Both the position numbers and the translations under genes were made by a program. Positions 7,931-16,599 of a stretch of 64,000 nucleotides of DNA are shown in pieces. Every line of letters begins with the position of its first letter. Position 1 is the first letter of the stretch. The stretch spans positions 591,393-655,392 of the forward strand of contig JABTUM010000002.1 in NCBI GenBank assembly GCA_015075375.1. Reading direction: 5' to 3'. The notes below the pieces were generated by a model. It searched no databases and was not told the DNA's origin. It saw only the letters and a program-made list of their open reading frames with translations. This DNA comes from Planctomycetota bacterium. GTDB lineage: Bacteria > Planctomycetota > SZUA-567 > H5-PLA8.

Positions 7931-10900
7931 CGCTCGCTCTCCCGCGCCGCGGCGACGCGCTTGAAGTAGCGTCGGATGCTTGCTTCGTATTCGGCCGGAA
8001 AGCGCGCGTTCCCCGCATTGAGCAAGTCACGCCGCAAGCTGTCGGGCAACTGGTTCCACGTCGCCTGATCGATCGGCAAACCCGGCGGCAACGGCGGCGG
8101 CGGGCCGCTGGGTTCGCCCTGCGATCCCGGGCTCGACTGCGTGCTGGAACCTTTGCCCGGTTGCGAGCTATTTCCTTTGCCGGCTTGACCTTCCTGTTCG
8201 CCCGGCTCCTGGCCCTGCGCTTCGCCCTGAGCCTGGCCTTGCGCTTGAGCCGGCTGGCCTTGCGCTTTGGCGCGGTGCATCGCCAGTTGCTGCGCTTCCG
8301 CGCGTCCGGCGGCGCGCAAGCCCGTGGCTTGCGCCCGTGAAGCTTGCGCGGCTTGAGCGAGCAGTTCGGCGGCGCGCGCTTGTTGCGCCTGCGCTTCGCC
8401 CGCTTGTCCAAGCTTCTGCGCGGCTTCGGCTTGCGCGAGCGCCTGAAGCGCATCGGCCGCCGGCGTCCGCGAAGCCTGCTGCCCGTCGCCGGCTTCGGGA
8501 AGCCCCGGTGCGTTGCCGCGCATCGCTTGCGATAGCTTGTCCAAGTCGTGCGCCATGCCGTCCATGCGCGCCGCCGCCGCACGCGCTTGCGCCGCCTGCG
8601 CGCGCGCCTGAGCGGCCTCGCCCGCATCGGGTGCGTTCGCCGCTTCGCGCAATCGAGCAAGCGCCTCTTCCTGCCCATTGGGCACGAGATTCTGTTCCTG
8701 CATCGCGCCAAGCGCAGCACGGACTTGAGCTTCCAGTTCTTCGCGCGTCCCGTGTTGCGCGGCGATGGCCTGTTCGCCCATGCGCTGCGCGCGTTCGGCG
8801 CGGCGCAGTTCGCCGGCCAGATCGGCCTCGCGCCCAGCCGCTTCGCGTGCCTGCTGCCCCAGCGCGCGCGCCTGCTCGTTCACGCCTTCGACCGGATCGC
8901 CCAACGCCGCCGCCAGATCGCCCACCGGCTTCTGCAACCCTTGCGCCTGCGCGTCCAATTGAGCAGCGAGTTCACCTAACGGTGCGCTGTCCGCTTTAGC
9001 AGCCATCTCCCCGGCTGCTTGCGCGGCTTGTGGAAACGCTTGCTTGGCCTGTTCCAGCGGCGCGCCCAGCGGCTGACCGGCCGCCTTCGGAGCGAGTTGT
9101 CCGGCTTCTGCGCCGGCCTGATTCAGTTGCTTCTGCAACTCCGGCGCGGCAGCTTTAAGTGCTCCACGGGCTTGAGCTTCCATCTCGCCGGCCTGATCCA
9201 TATGCCCGGCGGCCTGACGTTCGCCCTCGGCCTGTTCGCGCAGCGCCGCGGCCAAGTCGCCCAGTTCGGCGGCCAGCGCCTGTTGTCCAAGCTGTTCGTG
9301 CTTACCGGTTTGCCCGAGCTTCTCGGCGAGTTCCTTGCGCGCGGCGGCGAGGTCCGCGCCGGCTTGCGCATTCTTTTCCGCTCCCGGCTGCGCTTCAGCG
9401 CCGGGCGCAGCCGCGTTTTTTTCGCCGGCCAATTCGCCTGCAAGTTGATCCAGCTCCGCGGCTTGCGCCACCGCGTCGTTCACCTGCGCCTGCTGGCCTT
9501 GCTGCCCCAACAGCGCGTCGAGCTTCTCGTGCGCGGCAGCCTGCGCTTGCGGATTTTGGGAGCGCAACGCCGCGGCGATCTCGGCCATCTCGTTGAGCGT
9601 CTTGGCGTTAGCGGTGGCTTGCGCGGGCATCTCCTTGGGCAACTGGCTGGCTTGGCTCGGATCGCGGCGTGCTTGGGCAAGGGCTTGCGCGGCGGGCTCC
9701 AGATCGTTCGCGGCCTCCTGTCGCAGCGCCGCGCCCAAACGCGCAAGGTCATCGGCGGCTTGGCGTTGCGCGTCGTTCTGTGCGGCTTCGCGTTGCCCTT
9801 CGGCATCCAGCGCCAAATTTTCCGCCGTCCGCGCCGCTTGCTTGTGCGCGTTCTCGGCGTGTGCGGCGGCGGCATCCAGATGCGGCTGCGCGGCCTGCGG
9901 CTGCTTGGGATCGGCCTGCTGCGCGACGGCGGCGTGCTGCCCGGAGTGCTGCGCGTCGTTCGCCGCTTGGCGCAGGTTTTGAGCGGCATCGCCGTTGAGC
10001 GCATCGGCCAATCGGCCCAGATCCTGATTCACCGCTTCCGCCGCAACCTCCGCCTGCTGCGCGAGTTGCTCCAACTGCCCGGCGGCCTGCGTGCGAGCCT
10101 GCTTGCGCGCGTCGGCTTGCTGCGCATCGGGCGGCGGCGCCCCTTGCGCTTCGGCGGCCTTCTCGTCCAGCAGATTCGGCGCGGGCTGCTGGAGCATTCC
10201 TTGCGCGACCTGCGCCGCAGGCTGAATGGCTTGAGGATGCACTTGGTTCTGCGCGGCTTGAACCGCCGCCTGAACTTCCTGTGCGGCATCGCGGAATTCT
10301 GCCGCCGCGCGTTTTTGCTCGATCGCCGTCTCCGGCGCCGCGGGCTTGTCGAGCGCCGTCTTCGCGGCCTGCGCGTCGCCAGCGGCATCTTTTAAAGAGT
10401 TCCGCAGCGCCAGCGCTCGCTCCACGCGCTCGCTTAGACCGGCCAACTCGGCTGCGCCCTGCTCCAGGTGCTGTGCGTGCACACCAGGGTTGGGGTTTTG
10501 CTTGGCGGTCTCGGCCAGCGCTTGCGGTTCGGGCGCTTCGTTGATGCGGCGTTCGAGTTCCGCAGCCGGTCCGCGCGCGAGCGTCTCGGCGCGCTGGGCC
10601 AGCGCCTGAAGCGCGCGTCGCGCATCGAGATCCTGCTTCGGATCGGCTGAAGCATCTCTAAGCTGAGCGGCAAGTTGCGCGGCTTGGCGGTCGAGGTCTT
10701 CGGCCAGCGCGCGGGCTGTGGCGTCGGCCCGCGCCATGGCTTCTGCGCGCTTGGGCGATTCGGGCTGCGCGGCTTGCTGCACCAGTTCGGTGTACGCCTC
10801 GCGGACGGCTTTGGCGCCTTCCTGCAAGCGCCGCAGTTTAGCGGCAGTGGAATACACCTGGGCGGCCATGCGCTGCGACCAAGCGTCCATCGCTTGCTTC

Positions 10901-13758
10901 CAGCGCTGCCGGACCTGTGCGTACGGGTTTACCCAGTTCGCCGCGTGCGCGTTCCATTCCAAGAGCGGCACGGCCAGCGCGGGCGTCAAGCGTGTAAGTC
11001 GATGCAGCGGCGCGGTCTGGGTTTGGACCGTCTGTGTCCAGGTCTTGCTCCACTGTTCGACTTCGGTGTCAGGCTTGGGCTTCAGGCGGGCGAGAGCCTC
11101 AAGTTTGCGCGGCAGTTCGCGCGAAACATCCACGACGGTCTGCAAGCGCGCGGTGGCGGCGGCGACGGCTTCCTGGCTGGCGCCGCCGGCCATGGCTTGC
11201 GCGACCGGCGCGTGCTTGTTGGCGGCCGCGCCCGTGCCGCCGCTGCGCAACCAATCTCCGGGCAACGCTTTAAGCGCCGTCTCGCCGGGCTCGCGCCGCT
11301 GCAGCCGAATCGCCGCTCCACCGCGGTTCTGGTAAAACTCAAGCTTCACCTCATGCCAGCCTTCGGCAAGATCGACTTCCGCCTCATAAGCCGTGGGCGC
11401 CTGATCGAGCCATTTGTCGATGACCGGCTTTCCGTTGATCCAAAGCCGCACGCCGTCGTCGGCCGAGACGGCGTAGACGTACTTCCCGGCCTTCGGTGCA
11501 AGCGCTTGGCCGGTCCAGCGGATCGAGTAAACCTCGCGCCCGAGGTCGGGCAAATCCGGATCGGTGTAATCGATTTGCACTTCGACGGTGCGGCGGACGA
11601 GCGCATCGAAATTGATCCCGCGGAAGTATTCGGCGAGCAGTCCGGGGACGAACGGCCCGTAATCTGACCATCCGGCGGAGCCGACCAGGACGGGGCCGAC
11701 TCGCGCGGAAGCCTCGCGAATCTCGGTGGCCTGATGTTCGACCTGCGTCGCGCCGGCGTAGCGGTGCGCGGCGCTTAAGCCTTCGTGGAGCGCGCCGAGC
11801 GTTTCCTGCGCGCCGGGGAGCAGGGCGTGGAGCACGTCGAGCCCGGCGGCGACCTGGCGCCCTTCGCCGGACTGTGCGCGCGCGGCGCCGCCGCGCAGAG
11901 GTTGGAGGTTCGTGTCGGCGTAACGTTCGAGTTCGCCTTGGAGCGCTTCGAGGAGGTGGGCCAGGGCTCCGGGTTCGGCGTGTTCGCGCCCTTCGCGGAT
12001 GGCCGTGGCCGCACCTTGGGCCTCGCGGCCGACGCGCACGAAGGCCTCGGCGAGTAGCAGGCGTTCGGCGGCCTGGAAGAGGGGATCCTCGACGCGGAAG
12101 ACCTGGCGCATTTCGGCGACATCGCGCGCGGCCGCGGCCAGATGCTTGCGCGCTTCGGTCATGCGGCGCTGCGCTTCGTCGAGGCGTTCGAGGAGGCGGC
12201 GTTCGACGCGCCGGCCGGCCGCGTCGATCTTGAGGCGGCGCTCGTCGCTCTTGCCCACCGATCCCTTCGCGTCCACGGCCTCGACGCGATAGGTGAGCGT
12301 CTCGCCGTCGCCCAGGAAAAGCCCCGCGAGGTCCCAGGGCTGCGAAACCATCCAGACCTTTCCGCCGTCGGCGGGGCGCGCGAGCTGGTAGACGATGGGC
12401 TTGGCGTCGTGTTCGGCGCGGATCACCAGCCGCATGCTGGCGATGCCCAGATCGTCTTCAGCGCGCGCTTCGAGCGGGAGGACGGCCAGCGCGTCTGCGT
12501 TCTGATCGGCCTGGGGCTTCAAGACGGCCACCTGCGGCGTCTGGTCGGGGCGCGCGCGGACCGTGAAGAGCGGGGCGTCGGGGTTGACCACGCCTTCGGT
12601 GGAACGCAGCCGCACGCGGTAAGAGGTGTCTTCGGCGATTTCGAAGCCGCCGGCCGCGCGCGTCTCTTCGACGCTTAAGGAGAGCCGGCGATCGTTTGCG
12701 AATTCGAGGACCGCGGCTTCGAGCGGCGTGGTGGACTGGAGCGCCAGTTCGATGCGCGAGCCGGCCAACACCTCCAGGTCGCCGGTGGTGCGCTCGTAGG
12801 TGCGAGGTTCGCGGCCGGTGTACTTCGGATCGTGGACGGTGATCGCGAGCCCGGCGATCTCGGGGCGGGGGAGCACCTGGACGCCGAAGGCGACCGAGCG
12901 GCCGTCGCCGGCGCTGACGCGGTATTCGAGCGGCATGTGCAGCGGGCCGAGCTTGAAGCGGAAGCGTTCGTCGTAGAGCGGATCGCGGTCCATGCGCAAG
13001 CGCTGCCAGGACCCGCCCGCCGTGCGCGTCTCGAGCCACGCTTCTTCAACCGGCGCGCCGCCGATTTCGGCTTCGACGTCCAGCGCCTGGCCTTCTACGA
13101 CGCGGGATTCGCCGGGCAGGACTTCGACCTGCACGGTGCTGGCGCGCGGCAGGTTCAGCCAAGGCAGGAACGCGCGGGCGTATTGCAGCGGCATGTGCCA
13201 GCCGGGCGCCAGCGCGAGCAGGATCATGACGGCCAAGCATGCGCCGCCGGCTTGCAACGCACGGCGCATAGGCTTTCGGTCGGGGAGGCTTTCGAGATCC
13301 AGTTTTTGGAGGCGTTCGGCGGCTTCGTCGGCGACGCGTTCGACGAGCGCGCGGCTGTAGCCTTCGCTCCCGGCCTGGCGCGCGGCCAGTTCGACGGTGG
13401 TCGAGACACGTTCTTCGAGCGCTTCGCGCGGGACGCGGGATTCGAGATCGAGGGCGATTTCGGCGGCGGAGCGTTTGCGCAGAGCCCGGCGAATCAGCCA
13501 CCAACCCAGTCCGCAGGCGGCGGCGTAGAGCAGCAGCGCGAGCACGCGACGGGAGAAGTCTTCGAGCAGGAGCCAGCGGTCGGCCAAGGCGGCCAGGGTA
13601 AACCCGCCAAGCAGGAGCGCCACGGCCCAGCCGATGGCACGGGTCAGTTGCGTGCGGCGCAACACCTGCGCAAAACGCGTGAGCCCGCGCGAGAGCGGAT
13701 CGGGCAGCGCCAGTTGCGGCGGCTCGTTCGCAGGCGGCAGAGCAGACGTTTCGGCCAT
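7927..13758 (-). CDS. Giant DUF4175-type membrane protein with internal PA14 domain and Ala/Gln-rich coiled coil
   Basis: 1943 residues, starting after a good AAGGA site. Membrane helices lie at about 41-59, 71-89 and 167-185. Residues about 190-560 are the sheet-rich extracytoplasmic part of DUF4175-like proteins. Residues about 700-822 form a PA14 domain (LLAEYFRG, YVYAVSADDGVRLWINGK, EGWHEVKLEFYQNRGGAAIRL), a carbohydrate-binding fold. Residues about 880-1880 are an Ala/Gln/Glu-rich helical region, very likely long coiled coils. The C-terminus (WNQLPDSLRRDLLNAG, FPAEYEASIRRYF) is a conserved tail seen in related proteins. It probably spans from membrane to outer layers and works with the VWA proteins encoded just upstream. 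The Ala/Gln region is coded by highly repetitive GC-rich DNA. Confidence 0.8.
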   Translation of the reverse strand: MAETSALPPANEPPQLALPDPLSRGLTRFAQVLRRTQLTRAIGWAVALLLGGFTLAALADRWLLLEDFSRRVLALLLYAAACGLGWWLIRRALRKRSAAEIALDLESRVPREALEERVSTTVELAARQAGSEGYSRALVERVADEAAERLQKLDLESLPDRKPMRRALQAGGACLAVMILLALAPGWHMPLQYARAFLPWLNLPRASTVQVEVLPGESRVVEGQALDVEAEIGGAPVEEAWLETRTAGGSWQRLRMDRDPLYDERFRFKLGPLHMPLEYRVSAGDGRSVAFGVQVLPRPEIAGLAITVHDPKYTGREPRTYERTTGDLEVLAGSRIELALQSTTPLEAAVLEFANDRRLSLSVEETRAAGGFEIAEDTSYRVRLRSTEGVVNPDAPLFTVRARPDQTPQVAVLKPQADQNADALAVLPLEARAEDDLGIASMRLVIRAEHDAKPIVYQLARPADGGKVWMVSQPWDLAGLFLGDGETLTYRVEAVDAKGSVGKSDERRLKIDAAGRRVERRLLERLDEAQRRMTEARKHLAAAARDVAEMRQVFRVEDPLFQAAERLLLAEAFVRVGREAQGAATAIREGREHAEPGALAHLLEALQGELERYADTNLQPLRGGAARAQSGEGRQVAAGLDVLHALLPGAQETLGALHEGLSAAHRYAGATQVEHQATEIREASARVGPVLVGSAGWSDYGPFVPGLLAEYFRGINFDALVRRTVEVQIDYTDPDLPDLGREVYSIRWTGQALAPKAGKYVYAVSADDGVRLWINGKPVIDKWLDQAPTAYEAEVDLAEGWHEVKLEFYQNRGGAAIRLQRREPGETALKALPGDWLRSGGTGAAANKHAPVAQAMAGGASQEAVAAATARLQTVVDVSRELPRKLEALARLKPKPDTEVEQWSKTWTQTVQTQTAPLHRLTRLTPALAVPLLEWNAHAANWVNPYAQVRQRWKQAMDAWSQRMAAQVYSTAAKLRRLQEGAKAVREAYTELVQQAAQPESPKRAEAMARADATARALAEDLDRQAAQLAAQLRDASADPKQDLDARRALQALAQRAETLARGPAAELERRINEAPEPQALAETAKQNPNPGVHAQHLEQGAAELAGLSERVERALALRNSLKDAAGDAQAAKTALDKPAAPETAIEQKRAAAEFRDAAQEVQAAVQAAQNQVHPQAIQPAAQVAQGMLQQPAPNLLDEKAAEAQGAPPPDAQQADARKQARTQAAGQLEQLAQQAEVAAEAVNQDLGRLADALNGDAAQNLRQAANDAQHSGQHAAVAQQADPKQPQAAQPHLDAAAAHAENAHKQAARTAENLALDAEGQREAAQNDAQRQAADDLARLGAALRQEAANDLEPAAQALAQARRDPSQASQLPKEMPAQATANAKTLNEMAEIAAALRSQNPQAQAAAHEKLDALLGQQGQQAQVNDAVAQAAELDQLAGELAGEKNAAAPGAEAQPGAEKNAQAGADLAAARKELAEKLGQTGKHEQLGQQALAAELGDLAAALREQAEGERQAAGHMDQAGEMEAQARGALKAAAPELQKQLNQAGAEAGQLAPKAAGQPLGAPLEQAKQAFPQAAQAAGEMAAKADSAPLGELAAQLDAQAQGLQKPVGDLAAALGDPVEGVNEQARALGQQAREAAGREADLAGELRRAERAQRMGEQAIAAQHGTREELEAQVRAALGAMQEQNLVPNGQEEALARLREAANAPDAGEAAQARAQAAQARAAAARMDGMAHDLDKLSQAMRGNAPGLPEAGDGQQASRTPAADALQALAQAEAAQKLGQAGEAQAQQARAAELLAQAAQASRAQATGLRAAGRAEAQQLAMHRAKAQGQPAQAQGQAQGEAQGQEPGEQEGQAGKGNSSQPGKGSSTQSSPGSQGEPSGPPPPLPPGLPIDQATWNQLPDSLRRDLLNAGNARFPAEYEASIRRYFKRVAAARESER

Positions 13759-13827
13759 CGGGCTTCCTTATCGCGTTGAAACTACTTCCAGTACCCGCGT
13801 GCGCGGCGTCCGTTTAAGCCATTCCCG

Positions 13828-16599
13828 TTACGGCAACCCCAGGCGCTTGCGCCAGATCCATTCGAGCGAGAAGAGCAGGGTGACCAGGATCAGGATGGGA
13901 TACGAAGACCAGAGCTCGTAGGACGATTCGACGGTCACGTCTTTGCCTTCGCCGGCAAGCTGTTCGAAGAGTTCGGGGGCCTGGAGGATATCGAGGTGCC
14001 GGCCGCCGCCGGTCTTGGCCATGGCGGCGAGGCGCGCGGTATCGCGGGAGAGTTCGACGCCTTCCTGCCCGGTCACTTCGCGGACGAGGACGTTCAGTTC
14101 GTGCGTGATGCCGGCAAAGGCGGGCGCGTCGACCTTGACGGAAATCTTGTGCGCGCCGGCGGGCAGGTTGCGCAGCACGCCTCGGTACAGGCCGCTGCCG
14201 TCGGCGATGGCCTTAAGCTGCACGCGCTGGCGGTGTTCGGGCGTCTCGACTTCGGCCAGAACCACCGCGTTCTCGACGGCGCGCCCTTCGGCGTCGAGGG
14301 GCCGGGCGAGCACTTCCACGTCTTCGCCGGGTCGAACCTGGCGGCGCGAAAGCGCGGCCTTGAGGCGCGGGCCGCCGGTGAGCCGGTTTCCGGTGCCCCA
14401 GCGGATGGCTTGCGCCCAAAAGACCGCGTGGACTCGGTCGGCGACTTTTTCGCGCCAGCGCCAAGTCTGATCGGTGCCGACGTACAGAACGCGCCCGGCG
14501 CCGTAATGATGCAACGCGACGACGACATCTCGGCGCGCGTCGTCGGTGTAGAGCAGCGGGGTCGCGCCGGGTTTGGCGTAGGCGGGCCGGGCGATCCAGG
14601 GCAGTTCGGGGAGCGCCGGCCAGAGTTGTTCGTTGAGTGTCGGGTCGCGCAGAATGCGCACGATCTCGCTGCGGTCGGCGGCGGGATCGAGTTTGAGGCG
14701 GACCTTGTCGGGCGCTGCGGCGCTGGTAACCGGCGCGGCGGCATCGGCCGGCGCTTGCTGGCTGACGGGCAGCAATTCGGAGAGCGGTCCGGCGAGGTAG
14801 CTGCGCGGCATGGCTTCGGGACCGGCCAGGAGCACCAGGAAGCCGCCGCGGTCGCTGACGTAGCGCGCGAGGCGCTTTTGCGCGGCTTCGTCGAGGCGTT
14901 CGGGCGGGACGTCGCCCAGGATCACCACGTCGTAGGCGTCAAGATCGGTCTCCTTTTCGGGAAGCGCGGCGGGGCGCGAGCCCAGATTCTCGCCGCCCAG
15001 CAGCCAGCGTTCGTCGAGCGTCATCTTGCGTTCGCGCCGCAGCAGCGCCGCGACGTAGCGCGACTCCCAGCGCGGCAGGTGGTCGGCCAGAAGCACCTTG
15101 AGCCGATCGTTGGCGACATCGACCACCGCTTCGGCGGCGTTGTTGGCAGCAAGTGCTTCGCCAGGAAGGGCTTCGAGTTCGGCGTGGAAGACGTTGGGGC
15201 CCGCGTGTTTGGCGGGGAACTCGAACGTCTCGTGGCGCCAGCCCTGGCGGTCGAAGGTGAGTTCGCGTGTGGCGAGGGTTTCTTCGCCTCGGCGCAGGAC
15301 AAGTTTGGCTTTCTGGTTTTGGAATCCCGCCACCTTAATGTGCGCGACGAGCCGGACCGTCTCTTCGAGAAAGACCGAGCCCGATCCGTCGAGCCGCGCG
15401 ACGCACAGATCGGGCGGCGGCTCCTGGCTGCCCACGCCGAGCGTGTGGAGCGGGATGCCTCGGGCGGCCAGCGCGCGGGCGGCTTCTTCCGGTACGGGAC
15501 CGCTGGTGTGGCGCCCGTCGCTGCAGAGCACCACCGCGGCGATGCGGTCTTGCGCGTGGCGTTCGGCGAGGCGCAGCAGCGGCGTGGCGAGATCGGTCTC
15601 GCCCTGCGTGTGCGGCGCGTCCGGTTTTGCTTCCGAATTCTTCTCGTCGGACGGCTCGTGAAGCTGGCGCAGTTCGCCGTTGAGTTCGTACGTGACGGTC
15701 TCGATTCGGCCGGCCGTCTTGGGCGCCACGTGCTGATCCAGGATCGCGGCGGTGAGCGCACCGCGGTCGAGCCGGGCGAGTTTTTCGAGCGCTTGCTTGA
15801 TCTCGTCGCCGCCCTGTTCGGCCAGCGCGCGGTCGAGGCGGTCCTGTTCGCGTTTCGCGGACAAGGCGAGCTTGGCGACGCGTTTGGCGAGTTCGGTGAG
15901 GCGGTTGGCGCGTTCGGAGAGGCGCTGCCGCGCTTCGGGCGATTCGAGGTCGCCGCCGTCGAGTTCGGCTTTCAGCGCCGCGGTTTCCTGGAGCGTGGCT
16001 TGCGCTTCGTTGAGCGCGCCGGCGTCGGCTTGAGGGACCGGCTTCCAGAGTTCCAGCGCGGCGGTAAGTTTTTCGGAAGTGGCCCCCAGCGTTCGAGCGG
16101 CGTCGTGGAGGCGGTCGCGCGCCGTATCGGCCACCCCGGATTGCAACTGAGGCAGCGCCTGGCGCACCTGCACGGCGGCGGCTTCGGCGTCGGTTTGCGC
16201 GCGCGCGATCCCATCGGCCGCTTGTTCGGCGCGCGTATCGCGCTTGGCGGCGTCGATCAGTCCCAGCGCCACGGCCGCGCGCACGCGCGCTTCGGGCGGT
16301 TCGTGCGCGTCGGTGACATGCATGCTGGGCGAGGCGTCGCGGAGCACCAGCACCAGCGGCGGCTGGTAGCGTGCGAAGACGCGGTGGATCACCGGTTGCG
16401 AGAGCAGCAGGACCAGCAGCGCGACGCTGGCGCCGCGCAGACCGCGCAGCAGCTTGCCGCCCGGAACGTACGGTTCGGTCTCGTGGCGGTACAGGCGTAC
16501 GATGGCCCAGACCAGCGCACCGGTCAGCGGCAGGACGAGCCACCACGCATGCCCTTTGAAGAGCAGCCCCCAGGCTCCGTCGGCGGCCAGCGTAATCAT
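13828..16599 (-). CDS. Membrane VWA/glutamine-amidotransferase-like protein with coiled-coil insertion
   Basis: 923 residues from the ATG at 16599, whose ATGA overlaps the stop of the upstream BatA-type gene; the longer in-frame extension is therefore rejected. Two helices lie at about 18-36 and 55-72. A MIDAS D88-x-S90-x-S92 (LRDASPSM) starts a VWA domain that is interrupted by about 170 residues of Ala/Glu/Arg-rich helix (115-285) before the rest of the domain (IAAVVLCSDGRHTSG). After about residue 520 follows a class-I glutamine-amidotransferase-like fold (YDVVILGDVPPERL, YVSDRGGFLVLLAGPEA) and a beta-sandwich. A final membrane helix closes the protein. Family members lack amidase function as far as known. 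It is expected to sit in the membrane with the MoxR and DUF58 partners encoded upstream. Confidence 0.8.
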   Translation of the reverse strand: MITLAADGAWGLLFKGHAWWLVLPLTGALVWAIVRLYRHETEPYVPGGKLLRGLRGASVALLVLLLSQPVIHRVFARYQPPLVLVLRDASPSMHVTDAHEPPEARVRAAVALGLIDAAKRDTRAEQAADGIARAQTDAEAAAVQVRQALPQLQSGVADTARDRLHDAARTLGATSEKLTAALELWKPVPQADAGALNEAQATLQETAALKAELDGGDLESPEARQRLSERANRLTELAKRVAKLALSAKREQDRLDRALAEQGGDEIKQALEKLARLDRGALTAAILDQHVAPKTAGRIETVTYELNGELRQLHEPSDEKNSEAKPDAPHTQGETDLATPLLRLAERHAQDRIAAVVLCSDGRHTSGPVPEEAARALAARGIPLHTLGVGSQEPPPDLCVARLDGSGSVFLEETVRLVAHIKVAGFQNQKAKLVLRRGEETLATRELTFDRQGWRHETFEFPAKHAGPNVFHAELEALPGEALAANNAAEAVVDVANDRLKVLLADHLPRWESRYVAALLRRERKMTLDERWLLGGENLGSRPAALPEKETDLDAYDVVILGDVPPERLDEAAQKRLARYVSDRGGFLVLLAGPEAMPRSYLAGPLSELLPVSQQAPADAAAPVTSAAAPDKVRLKLDPAADRSEIVRILRDPTLNEQLWPALPELPWIARPAYAKPGATPLLYTDDARRDVVVALHHYGAGRVLYVGTDQTWRWREKVADRVHAVFWAQAIRWGTGNRLTGGPRLKAALSRRQVRPGEDVEVLARPLDAEGRAVENAVVLAEVETPEHRQRVQLKAIADGSGLYRGVLRNLPAGAHKISVKVDAPAFAGITHELNVLVREVTGQEGVELSRDTARLAAMAKTGGGRHLDILQAPELFEQLAGEGKDVTVESSYELWSSYPILILVTLLFSLEWIWRKRLGLP

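Noticed and set aside
8337..13779. Long plus-strand open frames opposite the DUF4175 gene
   Set aside because: GC-rich, repetitive DNA gives open antisense frames; the proteins are Arg/Leu or Gly/Phe-rich with no domain or start signal.
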